DNA of 15,748 bases from JBJXFY01 sp046155815 (GTDB lineage: Bacteria > Verrucomicrobiota > Verrucomicrobiia > Limisphaerales > CAIMTB01), in assembly GCA_046155815.1 (NCBI GenBank), contig JBJXFY010000052.1:1-15748 (forward strand). The letters are read 5' to 3'. Below are positions 6,482 through 14,579 of this stretch, piece by piece. The notes beneath the pieces were generated by a model. The model was given only the letters and a program-made list of their open reading frames with translations. It was not told the DNA's origin and searched no databases. How positions within the stretch are numbered: the stretch's first letter is position 1; each line of letters begins with the position of its first letter. The translations under genes and the position numbers were made by a program.

Positions 6482-7858
6482 TCACGACGGCATTTCCTGG
6501 CTCGTCCACGTCACCAGGTCGCCCAGCGACGGCCGGCCATCATGCCGCCAGGTGAGCGGCGGATGCTGCATCCGGCCGGGCGGGCAGATCCGGGTGACAC
6601 CCCAGCGGGCGAACTCTCCGGCGAGATCGCGGGCGCGGCTGCCCGCGGCGGCCAGCGCCACCGTGGAGACCCGGCCGGCGAGCGGCGCGAGCGCGCGCAG
6701 GCAGGCCTCGGGGCGGTCCACGGCCTTCACGTACACGAAGCGGTGCAGGCAGGAAGCCTGCCATTGCGGGTCGTTCTCCAGCACCACGCTCCAGGACGTG
6801 GAGCCTTCGCTGAACCAGCAGCGCGTGTCCTCGGAATACGCGGCGCGGATCTCATACACTTCACGGCGGCGGACGATGTCGGCGGCGTGCTCCGGGGACA
6901 GCGGGCCGCGCGGGCGGTCCAGCTCGACTGCGGCGAGCGCGGACGCCAGCTCGGCGGCAAACTGCTCGGGGGTGAGCGCGCCGCCGGTCTCGCAGTAGAT
7001 GGCGTGCGGCGAGAGGCAGCCCAGCTGGTCCCAGTCCGCGACGTCGTGCGCAAACCGCGCGGCGAGGGCGGGGGCGTGCGAAGGCGTGAGTGACTCGCGG
7101 GCGGCATAGCCCAGGCTGACCTGATGGCCGTAGGCCAGCACGCGCACTCGGGCCGGCGCCCGCGCGCGGATGGCCGTCACCGCGGCGTCGGTGCCGGTGA
7201 CGGTCAGCGCGTCCACCGCGGCGAGGAGTGAATCGTCGAGCGAGTTCGTGCCGCCGCGCCACGAGGCCAGCTCGAGGCAGGCGGCCAGCTTGGGCTCCAC
7301 CTCATGAAGCGAGTGGGCGAGGAGCCGCGGGAGGAACGCGCCGCCGGCCGGGCACTTCACGAACTGCGCGGAGCGGGCCAGCAGGCCGAGGATGAGTCCG
7401 GTGAAGAGCGGGCTCGGCAGCACGCCGCCCGCGATGTGGCCCACCAGGCCCGGGCCGCGGGCGTGGGCGGCCAGGCCAAGGAACTGCTCCGCTTCGGAGG
7501 AGACGAGCTGGTCCAGCCGCTGCAGGTGGCCGAGGTCCTGGCTGACGAGGGCCTGCAGGTTGCGCGCCGTGATGACGGAGAAGAACGCGTCGAGGCCGGA
7601 CTCGATCGTGGCGCGCGAGAACCCGGTGGCCTCCGGGCCCCGCTCCAGCGCGACTTCGCGGAAGCGATAGCCAGGACGCCGCCATTCGCGGGCGAGTGCG
7701 TCGAGGGTGTCCACAATCGCGGCGGTGGGCCGGGGGAGCAGGTAGCGCTCACGATTGCGACGGAGCGTCCCGCACGCCTCATGAACCAGCGCCGGCGTCA
7801 TCTCCGCCTCGGGCGGCAGGTCGGCGAGGAAGTAGTTCGGCAGCTCCATGGCGCGCAT
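6482..7858 (-). CDS. luxC: LuxC-like acyl-CoA/acyl-protein reductase (fatty aldehyde forming)
   Basis: NADPH-dependent reductase of the LuxC family (aldehyde-dehydrogenase fold, PF05893 type). It takes an acyl group as a thioester on its active-site Cys and releases the fatty aldehyde. At 458 residues it is near the family's usual 450-490. Family landmarks: GHIAGGVLPSPLFTGLILGL at 140-159 with ARSAQFVK at 161-168 (cofactor-side segment), W-RGGT at 200-204, TGTDAAV at 221-227, YGHQVS at 243-248, and DWDQLGCLSPHAIY at 275-288. Cys281 is the expected catalytic cysteine. The C-terminal CPPGRMQHPPLTWRHDG at 425-441 is also conserved-looking. It starts 15 bp after the luxE stop and is surely co-transcribed with it. 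Start options are ATG 7858 or ATG 7849 (Met4). No luciferase gene is nearby, so light production is not implied. Confidence 0.9.
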   Translation of the reverse strand: MRAMELPNYFLADLPPEAEMTPALVHEACGTLRRNRERYLLPRPTAAIVDTLDALAREWRRPGYRFREVALERGPEATGFSRATIESGLDAFFSVITARNLQALVSQDLGHLQRLDQLVSSEAEQFLGLAAHARGPGLVGHIAGGVLPSPLFTGLILGLLARSAQFVKCPAGGAFLPRLLAHSLHEVEPKLAACLELASWRGGTNSLDDSLLAAVDALTVTGTDAAVTAIRARAPARVRVLAYGHQVSLGYAARESLTPSHAPALAARFAHDVADWDQLGCLSPHAIYCETGGALTPEQFAAELASALAAVELDRPRGPLSPEHAADIVRRREVYEIRAAYSEDTRCWFSEGSTSWSVVLENDPQWQASCLHRFVYVKAVDRPEACLRALAPLAGRVSTVALAAAGSRARDLAGEFARWGVTRICPPGRMQHPPLTWRHDGRPSLGDLVTWTSQEMPS

Positions 7859-7873
7859 CTCAGGACGCCGGTT

Positions 7874-8965
7874 TCAGGTGGCGAGGAGGGAGCAGCCGCG
7901 CGGCTCGGCGGCCGGGGCGCGGCCCACCAGTTCGAAGCCGTCGTCGCGCCGGACGGCGAGATCGTCGGTCTGCACGGCCGCCACGGACCACACGTTGGCA
8001 AGGTCCACGATGCGCAGCCGGCCGGTTTCGCCCTCGGCGGCCTCCCGTCCGGTCTCCGGGGAAACGACCAGGGCGCGCGCCCAGGGCGGGAAGCGGAAGG
8101 CGCGCGGCCCGCTTTGGCCGGCCACGAGGTCGTAGGCCTGGGAACTCAACTCACTCATGCCGTATTCACTCACGATGTGGGTGTACGGAACGCCCAGCCG
8201 GGCGGTGATGGCGGCATGCAGTTCGGCCCTGGGCAGCTCGCGGGAACGCCCCTTATAGCCGCCGGTTTCCATGACGCGGGAACCGGCCGGCAGGCGGAAG
8301 TGAGTTCCTTCGCCGGCCAGCCCGTCAAGCAGGTGGACGAAGTTGAAGGCCGTACCGGCCAGCAGGACCGGGCGATCATCATCCCCGGCCAGATTCAAGC
8401 ATCGCTTCACGGCGGCCGCCTCCACTGTCCAGCCGTCTTCCCCGGCCGTCCCGAGGAAGGACGAATGATGGTCGCCGTGGCGGTGGCGGATCACGCCGAA
8501 CATGTGGGCGAGGGAGGACCGCGGCGCGGCCCCGGGAGCGGGAGTGAGTGACAGGCAAGTCAGCGGCCCTGCTTGCGGCACGAGGTGCGGCGCGAACCAG
8601 GCGGCCAGTGAGTCCTCGTACAGGGCAAGGGACTCCGTGCCGTGGAAGTGCCGGCCGGGACGGTGCTGTGTCGTGCCGCTGGAGTGGAAGACGTGCGTCC
8701 GTTCCGGGGCGGGCAGGGAAGTGAGTTCGGTTTCCTTGAAGGCGGAGGCCGGTACCGCGGGCAAGTCCCGCCAGTCACTCACACCGGCCGGACCCGCTGC
8801 CCGGGCCCCGACCCAGCGCCGGTAGGAGGCGTTCGCGTGGAACTGCAGACGGAAGAGTTCAAGCGCCATCCGGCTGAAGGCCGCATCCTGCCGCAGCGGA
8901 TCTTCCCCGGCGCGGATCATTCCGCGCAGCTGGCGGGCCAAGGCCGTGAGACCGGTGGTTGACAT
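7874..8965 (-). CDS. luxE: LuxE-like acyl-protein synthetase (fatty acid adenylating, acyl-loading)
   Basis: Member of the LuxE acyl-protein synthetase family (PF04443 type). It activates a fatty acid with ATP to acyl-AMP, parks it on a Cys near its own C-terminus, and passes it to LuxC. At 363 residues it has the usual length. Adenylation motifs: FHSSGTT at 93-99, METGGYKGRSREL at 232-244, EYGMSELSSQ at 267-276, and QTDDLA at 332-337. Cys358, in RGCSL six residues from the end, is positioned like the acyl-accepting Cys of Vibrio LuxE. Start ATG 8965 lies 69 bp beyond the clpC stop; no Shine-Dalgarno is seen. The luxC gene follows after 15 bp. The luxD acyltransferase and luxAB are absent, so the acyl donor is probably free fatty acid (inferred). 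Confidence 0.9.
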   Translation of the reverse strand: MSTTGLTALARQLRGMIRAGEDPLRQDAAFSRMALELFRLQFHANASYRRWVGARAAGPAGVSDWRDLPAVPASAFKETELTSLPAPERTHVFHSSGTTQHRPGRHFHGTESLALYEDSLAAWFAPHLVPQAGPLTCLSLTPAPGAAPRSSLAHMFGVIRHRHGDHHSSFLGTAGEDGWTVEAAAVKRCLNLAGDDDRPVLLAGTAFNFVHLLDGLAGEGTHFRLPAGSRVMETGGYKGRSRELPRAELHAAITARLGVPYTHIVSEYGMSELSSQAYDLVAGQSGPRAFRFPPWARALVVSPETGREAAEGETGRLRIVDLANVWSVAAVQTDDLAVRRDDGFELVGRAPAAEPRGCSLLAT

Positions 8966-8996
8966 GGCGGTTTTGGATCCCGGGTTTGGGCCGGGG

Positions 8997-9021
8997 CCGG
9001 CTGGTTGACCGCGACAGCCGG
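8997..9021. terminator. Stem-loop downstream of clpC (weak terminator candidate)
   Basis: Inverted repeat CCGGCTG (8997-9003) and CAGCCGG (9015-9021), a 7-bp stem with an 11-nt loop, in the 69-bp gap between clpC and luxE. It has no U-tract. It may attenuate read-through from the stress operon into luxEC. Confidence 0.3.
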
Positions 9022-9034
9022 TAGGTGGGCCCGC

Positions 9035-11545
9035 CTAGGCGGCGGAGGCCTCCTCGGGGACGGAGGCCGCGGCGGCCTGCTGGCGGAAGGCGAGCTTGTC
9101 GCCGTCCAACGTGACCTGAATCTCCTCGCCGTCGACCAAGCTGCCCTTGAGCAGCTCCTCGGCCAGGGGATCCTCGAGATACTTCTCGACCGCTCGGCGC
9201 ATCGGGCGCGCCCCGTACTGCGGGTCGTAACCCTTGTCCACGAGGAAGTTCCGCGCCGGTTGGTCGAGGACAAGGCGCAGGTTCTTGCGGCGGACGCGCT
9301 CGACGACCTTGGCGACCTCGAGCGCGAGGATCTCGACGAGGTTCTCGCGGCTGAGGGAATGAAAGACGACCACGTCGTCCAGCCGGTTGAGGAACTCAGG
9401 GCGGAAGAACTTCTTCGCCTCCTCGAGCAGCTTTTCGCGCATCCTGTCATGGCTGCCGGCGGCGTCCTCGCTGGCCGCGCCGAAGCCCATGACACTGGCC
9501 TTCTTGATGGTCTCCGCGCCGACGTTCGAGGTGAGCAGGATGATGGTGTTGCGGAAGTCCACCACGCGGCCCTGCGAGTCGGTCAGCTTTCCTTCCTCCA
9601 GGATCTGGAGGAGCATGTTGGACACATCCTGGTGGGCCTTCTCGAGCTCGTCGAAAAGAACGACGCAGTAGGGCTTGCGGCGGACGGCCTCGGTGAGCTG
9701 GCCGCCTTCCTCGTAGCCCACGTACCCGGGCGGCGAACCAACCAGGCGGGACACGGAGAACTTTTCCATGTATTCGCTCATGTCGAGCTGCACGAGGGCC
9801 TTGGGGTCGCTGAACATGTGCTGGGCGAGCGCCTTGGCGAGGAGGGTCTTCCCGACGCCGGTGGGGCCGAGCAGCATGAAGGTGCCGATGGGCCGGCGGG
9901 GATCCTTGAGGTCGGCACGGGAGCGGCGCAGGGCGCGGCTGAGCGCGCTGACGGCGATGCCTTGGCCGACGACGGCCCCGGCGAGGACGCCCTCCATTTC
10001 GAGGAGTTTCTGGGTTTCGCTCTGCTCCATGCGCTGGAGCGGGATGCCGGTCCACTTGGAGACGACCTGGACCACCTCTTCCTCGTCCACCTTGACGCGA
10101 TTCTCCTCGCGGCTGGCGCGCCAGCCGGTGAGGAGGGCCTCGAGCTTATCCTTGGCCTGCTTTTCCTGGTCGCGCAGGGCGGCGGCGCCCTCGAAGTCCT
10201 GTTCCTTGATGGCCTTCTCCTTGCGGCGGCGGATGCCCTCGATGTCGGCCTCGAGGTCACGGGATTCGGGCGGGCGGCTCATGGCGCCGATGCGCGCGCG
10301 CGCGCCGGCTTCGTCCATCACGTCAATTGCCTTGTCGGGCAGGTGGCGGCCGGTGATGTAGCGGTCGGAAAGGCGGACGGCGGAGTCCACGGCGGCGTCG
10401 GTGATCTCGGCCTTATGGTGTTCCTCGTACTTCGTGCGGAGTCCCTTGAGGATGAGGATGGCGTCGTCCACGGAGGGGGCCTCGACCTTCACGGACTGGA
10501 AGCGGCGCTCGAGGGCGGCGTCCTTCTCGATGTACTTGCGGTACTCGTTGAGGGTGGTGGCGCCGATGCACTGCATCTCGCCGCGGGAGAGGGCGGGCTT
10601 GATGATGTTCGACGCGTCCATCGTGCCCTCGGCGGAGCCGGCGCCGACGATGGTGTGCAGCTCGTCCAGGAACAGGATGATGTTCTTGGCGCGCTTGATC
10701 TCGTCCATCACGGCCTTGATGCGCTCCTCGAACTGGCCGCGGTACTTGGTACCGGCGACCATGAGGGCCATGTCGAGGGTGATGACGCGCTTGTTGAGGA
10801 GGAGCTCGGGGACGTTGCCCTTGGTGATTTCCTGGGCGAGTCCCTCGACGATGGCGGTCTTGCCGACGCCGGCCTCGCCGAGGAGGACGGGGTTGTTCTT
10901 GGTGCGGCGGCAGAGGATCTGGATGACGCGCTCGATCTCGTTCCTGCGGCCGATCACGGGGTCCATCTCGCCCTTGCGGGCGATCTCGGTGAGGTCGCGG
11001 CCGAAGGCCTTGAGGGCCGGGGTCTTGGCCTCGCCCTTTTTCTCGGGCTTGTCGCCGCCCGCGGGCTGCGGCTCGCCACCCTCCTCGGACTGGAAATTGG
11101 GGTCGAGTTCCTTCAGGATCTCCTGACGAGTCTGCTCGATGTCGATGTCGAGATTCTTGAGGACGCGGGCGGCGACGCCATCGCCCTCGCGGAGCAGGCC
11201 GAGAAGGATGTGCTCGGTGCCGACGTAGGTGTGGTTGAGGGCCTTGGCCTCCTTGGCGGCGAGGGAGAGGACCTTCTTGACGCGCGGGGTATAGGGAATG
11301 TTGCCGGCGACCTTCTGGTCCGTGCCGGTGCCGACCTGCTTCTCGACCTCAAGGCGAACGGTGTCGAGGTCGAGGCCCATTTTTTGGAGGACGTTCACGG
11401 CGACGCCCTGCCCCAGTTTGATGAGGCCGAGCAGGAGGTGCTCGGTGCCCACGAAGTTGTGGTTGAAACGGTCGGCCTCCTTCCGCGCCAGGGCCAGCAC
11501 CTGCTGCGCGCGGGGGGTGAAATTGTTCATCGCATCTTCGCTCAT
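9035..11545 (-). CDS. clpC: ATP-dependent Clp protease ATP-binding subunit ClpC (HSP100 unfoldase)
   Basis: Cytosolic AAA+ unfoldase that feeds substrates to ClpP. The 836 residues are in the family's usual range. Order: double Clp_N repeat (about 9-150) with GTEH boxes at 33-36 and 109-112; AAA1 with Walker A GEAGVGKT (223-230), Walker B ILFLDE (290-295) and arginine finger ERRF; a ClpC-type middle domain with UVR-like segment (about 428-472); AAA2 with Walker A GPTGVGKT (560-567), Walker B VVLFDE (628-633), LTSNVG (671-676) and sensor GARPMRR (778-784). MGF (686-688) sits where ClpC carries its ClpP-docking loop. Glu35 and Glu111 match the phosphoarginine-binding glutamates of Bacillus ClpC (E32, E106). 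The start at 11545 is supported by an ATGA overlap with the mcsB stop (translational coupling); Met6 (11530) is the alternative. Confidence 0.98.
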   Translation of the reverse strand: MSEDAMNNFTPRAQQVLALARKEADRFNHNFVGTEHLLLGLIKLGQGVAVNVLQKMGLDLDTVRLEVEKQVGTGTDQKVAGNIPYTPRVKKVLSLAAKEAKALNHTYVGTEHILLGLLREGDGVAARVLKNLDIDIEQTRQEILKELDPNFQSEEGGEPQPAGGDKPEKKGEAKTPALKAFGRDLTEIARKGEMDPVIGRRNEIERVIQILCRRTKNNPVLLGEAGVGKTAIVEGLAQEITKGNVPELLLNKRVITLDMALMVAGTKYRGQFEERIKAVMDEIKRAKNIILFLDELHTIVGAGSAEGTMDASNIIKPALSRGEMQCIGATTLNEYRKYIEKDAALERRFQSVKVEAPSVDDAILILKGLRTKYEEHHKAEITDAAVDSAVRLSDRYITGRHLPDKAIDVMDEAGARARIGAMSRPPESRDLEADIEGIRRRKEKAIKEQDFEGAAALRDQEKQAKDKLEALLTGWRASREENRVKVDEEEVVQVVSKWTGIPLQRMEQSETQKLLEMEGVLAGAVVGQGIAVSALSRALRRSRADLKDPRRPIGTFMLLGPTGVGKTLLAKALAQHMFSDPKALVQLDMSEYMEKFSVSRLVGSPPGYVGYEEGGQLTEAVRRKPYCVVLFDELEKAHQDVSNMLLQILEEGKLTDSQGRVVDFRNTIILLTSNVGAETIKKASVMGFGAASEDAAGSHDRMREKLLEEAKKFFRPEFLNRLDDVVVFHSLSRENLVEILALEVAKVVERVRRKNLRLVLDQPARNFLVDKGYDPQYGARPMRRAVEKYLEDPLAEELLKGSLVDGEEIQVTLDGDKLAFRQQAAAASVPEEASAA

Positions 11546-12672
11546 GAGGGTGCGTCTTCCGAAGTTGAGGGTTTATCTACGGGCGAAGGGGGGGGCGTCA
11601 AATGACGCGTGTCCGGCCGGGGCACGTCCACGAGACGGGCGCGAAGCACGTCCGCGCGGAGCAGGTCGCGTTCCTCAGCCTCGAGCTTGTTGGCGTGCGC
11701 GGCCTGGAGGTGCGCCGGCTGGGTGATGAGCAGGAGCTCGTCCACGACGGGGCGGGCGAGGCCGTGAAAGAGGCCCAGGTCGTGCCCGAGGCGCAGGAGG
11801 GAGAGGAGGTTCATGGCCTCCTTGGAGGAGATGCTGAAGGAGTTGGAGAGGTTGCCGTAGGCGCGGCCGACGTGGTTGAAGAGCACCTTGGGCTTGTCCT
11901 CGAGCATCTTCCGGCGGGCGTTGAGCTCGTGTTCGATCATCTGGTTCACGACTTTGGTGAGGCGCGCGATGATCTCGGGCTCGGTCTCGCCGAGGGTCAT
12001 CTGGTTGGAGACCTGGAAGATGTTGCCCAGCGCCTCGGTGCCCTCGCCGTAGAGGCCGCGGACGGCGAGGCCGAGCTTGTTGACGGCCTGGATGATCGGG
12101 TTGATCTGCTCGGCGAGCACGAGGCCGGGCAGGTGGAGCATGGCGCTGACGCGGATGCCGGTGCCGACGTTGGTGGGGCAGGCGGTGAGGTAGCCGAGTT
12201 CGGCACTGAAGGCGTAGGGCACGCTCGCCTCCAGCTGCGTGTCCAGCGCGTCCACTGCGGTCCAGGCCTCCTTGAACTGGAAGCCGGGGCGGATGGCCTG
12301 CATGCGGAGGTGGTCCTCCTCGTTGAGCATGACGCAGAGGGACTCGGCGCGGTCGAGGACCAGGCCGGAGCCGGCGTTGCGGGCGGCATGCTCGCGGCTG
12401 ATGAGGTGGCGCTCGACGAGGATCTGCTTCTCCAGAGGCGTGAGCAGGTCCATCGCGCCGGCAAACCCGCCGGCCATCGGCGGGAGCGGCTCGACGGCGG
12501 TGCGGAGCGCCTCCAGGGCGCGCACGCGGTCGGCGCGCTTGGCCCAGCCGGGGAAGGGGAAGCCGTGGAGATTTCGCGCCAGGCGCACGCGGCTCGAGAG
12601 CACGATGGTGTCGTGCGGGCCGGTGCGGCACGCGGCCTGGGCGGCCGGAGTTAGGAACTCGGAGAGCGTCAT
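11542..12672 (-). CDS. mcsB: Protein arginine kinase McsB
   Basis: Phosphagen-kinase-fold enzyme that phosphorylates arginines on proteins, tagging them for ClpC-ClpP. 376 residues from ATG 12672. Signatures: LSSRVRLARN (25-34, nucleotide-binding arginines), NEEDH (117-121, catalytic Glu), ACPTNVGTGIR (164-174, with the essential Cys165), and RGLYGEGTEALG (205-216). RDLLRA (335-340) matches the RDxxRA allosteric phosphoarginine pocket. A 35-residue Pro/Asp-rich tail extends past that motif. The frame is open further upstream, but homology starts at MTLSEFL, 5 bp after the mcsA stop. The stop overlaps the clpC start (ATGA, 11542-11545). Gene order mcsA-mcsB-clpC as in Firmicutes supports the call. 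It is an arginine protein kinase rather than a metabolic arginine kinase. Confidence 0.96.
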   Translation of the reverse strand: MTLSEFLTPAAQAACRTGPHDTIVLSSRVRLARNLHGFPFPGWAKRADRVRALEALRTAVEPLPPMAGGFAGAMDLLTPLEKQILVERHLISREHAARNAGSGLVLDRAESLCVMLNEEDHLRMQAIRPGFQFKEAWTAVDALDTQLEASVPYAFSAELGYLTACPTNVGTGIRVSAMLHLPGLVLAEQINPIIQAVNKLGLAVRGLYGEGTEALGNIFQVSNQMTLGETEPEIIARLTKVVNQMIEHELNARRKMLEDKPKVLFNHVGRAYGNLSNSFSISSKEAMNLLSLLRLGHDLGLFHGLARPVVDELLLITQPAHLQAAHANKLEAEERDLLRADVLRARLVDVPRPDTRHLTPPPSPVDKPSTSEDAPS

Positions 12673-12677
12673 GGCGG

Positions 12678-13178
12678 TCAGGCGGCGGTCTCGCGCAGCT
12701 GCCGCAGCTGGTCGCGGAGGGCGGCTGCCTCCTCGAAGTTTTCGGTGCTGATGGCCTTGTCGAGGCGCTTCTGCAGCGACTTCAGCTCGTCCGCGCCTTC
12801 GCGCTGGCGCCGGGCCCCGGCGGGGCATTTCCCGACGTGCCGCGTGCCCTTGTGCATGCCCTTGAGGATGCCCGTAAGGCCGTCGGCGAAGGTGCGATAG
12901 CAGGCGGAGCAGCCGAGGCGGCCGGTCTTCTTGAAGTCGGCCTGCGTAAAGCCGCACGCGGGGCAGGTCAGGTCGCCGCCCTTGGCTCCGGCGGGCTTCT
13001 CCATCTCCTGGGAGGCGCCGAGGCCCAGCAGCAGGTCGGCCAGGGAGAAACCGGCCGGGTCGGAGACGCCCTTCTCCTTCGAGCACTCATCGCAGAGATC
13101 CACCTTCTGGACCTTCTCATCAATGATCTGGGTCAGGTGGACCTTGGCGGGGTTCTTTTTGCAGACGCTGCACAGCAT
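12678..13178 (-). CDS. mcsA: McsA-like zinc-binding activator with UVR motif
   Basis: Small regulatory partner that activates McsB. 166 residues from ATG 13178. Four CxxC pairs predict two zinc sites: C3/C6, C29/C32, C72/C75, C90/C93. A C-terminal UVR (UvrB/UvrC-type) coiled segment runs from about 131 to 163, with ENFEEAAALRDQLRQL. Its Cys arrangement is like Bacillus McsA (N-terminal MxCxxC). An in-frame ATG at 13196 would add six residues (MFAATT) and has a weak GGGA element upstream; I prefer 13178 because family members begin with the first CxxC pair. It is followed after 5 bp by mcsB. No ctsR repressor gene precedes it; instead there is a 62-80 bp gap and then a propeller-protein gene on the same strand. 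Confidence 0.92.
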   Translation of the reverse strand: MLCSVCKKNPAKVHLTQIIDEKVQKVDLCDECSKEKGVSDPAGFSLADLLLGLGASQEMEKPAGAKGGDLTCPACGFTQADFKKTGRLGCSACYRTFADGLTGILKGMHKGTRHVGKCPAGARRQREGADELKSLQKRLDKAISTENFEEAAALRDQLRQLRETAA

Positions 13179-13258
13179 GGTCGTCGCCGCGAACATGGGC
13201 GTCCCGGCCGGGAGCGCAAAGCGGTGTGCTCAAGGCCGCCGGAAAGGCCGCCGCGGCG

Positions 13259-14491
13259 TCAGGGCCGCGCGCCGATCCGGAACAGGTTCTCCTCCGAACG
13301 GATGAAGAGCGCGCCGTCCGTCACGGCGTACGAGGCGAGCGTGCGTTCGCCGAGCGGGTTCTCGGCGAGCTTCCGGAACTCCTTCCCGGCCGAGAGCACG
13401 ACGCCCTTGCCCTGCTCGTCCTGCACGTAGATGCGGCCCCCGGCCAGCACGGGCGACGCGCTCGCGCCACCGCACACGCGCTCCTGCCAGTGGACCGTAC
13501 CCGTGCGTGCGTCCACGCAGCTCATCACGCCGCTGTCCGCCAGCAGGTACAGCTCGTCGCCCACGAGCAGGAACGACGGCGTGTTCGGCGCGCTGCGGCG
13601 GAGCGTCCACGCGACGTGCGTGTCCGTCACGTCGCCCGCCGCGCCGTCCACGCGGATGGCGATGGCCGTGGGGGCCTCGTAGCCGGTGCCGACAAAGACC
13701 AGGCCGTGGCCGAAGACGGGCTTGGGGATCACGGAGAAGCCGTCGTAGCGCGCCCGCCAGATCCCCGCGCCGGTCGCCGGGTCAAGCGCGTCCACCACGC
13801 CGCTGCCCGGCGAGATGAGCTGCGGCCGGCCCGCGATCTCGATCACCGTCGGCGTGCTGAAGGAGAACTTGCGCGGATGGTCCGTGACGCGCGGCACCTT
13901 CCAGCGGACTTCGCCCGTGGCCGTGTCGAGCGCGACGACGAACGGGTTTTCCGTCGCGTCGGCGGAATAGATCAGCAGGTCGCGCCAGAGCACGGGCGTG
14001 CCGCCGTTGCCGTGAAAGGGCGGATACTCCAAAGCCGTCTGCCGCCAGAGAACCTTCCCCTCGAGGTCGAGGCAGGCCGTGCCCCGGTGGCCGAAATGCA
14101 CGTACAGCCGGCCATCGGCGACGATGGGCGTGGGGCTGGCGTGGCTGTTCTTGCGGTGGATACCCGGCGCGGCGCCGTCCTGCCGGATCACGGCCGTGCG
14201 CCACAGTTCGCGGCCGGTCGAGGCGTCCAGCGCGAGCGCCGCGAGGTCGAGCCGGTCGCCTTCGCCGGGAATCGCCGCCGTCAGGTACAGCCGGCCCGCC
14301 GCCACCACGGGCGAGGACCAGCCGCGGCCGGGCACGGCGACCTTCCAGGCGACGTTGCTCGTGGCCGTCCAGGCGACGGGGACGTTGGTGGCGGCGCTGT
14401 GGCCGTCGCCCGCCGGGCCGCGGAAGGCGGGCCAGTCACGGCCGGCCAGCGCGGCGGTGGCGGACAGCAGCAGGAGCAGGAGCGGGCGCAT
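13259..14491 (-). CDS. Secreted PQQ-binding-like beta-propeller repeat protein
   Basis: About 410 residues. Signal peptide MRPLLLLLLSATAALA with likely cleavage after residue 16, so it is periplasmic or outer-membrane facing. The mature protein starts DWPAFRGPAGDGHS, the opening typical of PQQ-like/BamB-type propellers in Planctomycetes and Verrucomicrobiota. Repeating blades are visible, for example WSSPVVAAGRLYL, ALDASTGRELWRTAV, SPTPIVADGRLYVHF, ALDTATGEVRWKV, CVDARTGTVHWQE and SPVLAGGRIYV. It belongs to the eight-bladed type of the WD40/PQQ-like superfamily. No dehydrogenase active-site motif is evident, so it is probably a binding or scaffold protein. An upstream in-frame ATG at 14536 would add 15 residues; the signal peptide supports 14491. 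It lies 88 bp after the pyruvate carboxylase gene; no functional link to either neighbour is apparent. Confidence 0.87.
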   Translation of the reverse strand: MRPLLLLLLSATAALAGRDWPAFRGPAGDGHSAATNVPVAWTATSNVAWKVAVPGRGWSSPVVAAGRLYLTAAIPGEGDRLDLAALALDASTGRELWRTAVIRQDGAAPGIHRKNSHASPTPIVADGRLYVHFGHRGTACLDLEGKVLWRQTALEYPPFHGNGGTPVLWRDLLIYSADATENPFVVALDTATGEVRWKVPRVTDHPRKFSFSTPTVIEIAGRPQLISPGSGVVDALDPATGAGIWRARYDGFSVIPKPVFGHGLVFVGTGYEAPTAIAIRVDGAAGDVTDTHVAWTLRRSAPNTPSFLLVGDELYLLADSGVMSCVDARTGTVHWQERVCGGASASPVLAGGRIYVQDEQGKGVVLSAGKEFRKLAENPLGERTLASYAVTDGALFIRSEENLFRIGARP

Positions 14492-14579
14492 GACTGGGAG
14501 GATGGATGGATCAACCGCGGCTGCGAATCTTTGCATCGAGTTTGTCCCGGCGCTGGAGAGTGAAGGTTCTGTAGGCGCC

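Noticed and set aside
9031..9042. 12-bp palindrome (ccgcctaggcgg) over the clpC stop codon
   Set aside because: Short, no loop, and built around a CCTAGG core in GC-rich DNA; insufficient for a regulatory claim.
9005..11605. 866-codon open frame antisense to clpC
   Set aside because: It mirrors clpC codon by codon, is Leu/Val/Ala/Gly/Glu/Asp-biased with no domain, and clpC has unmistakable AAA+ motifs. Long antisense frames are expected at this GC content.
13226..14563. 445-codon plus-strand frame antisense to the propeller protein
   Set aside because: Arg/Ala/Gly/Val-rich with no recognisable domain; the minus strand shows a signal peptide and propeller blades.
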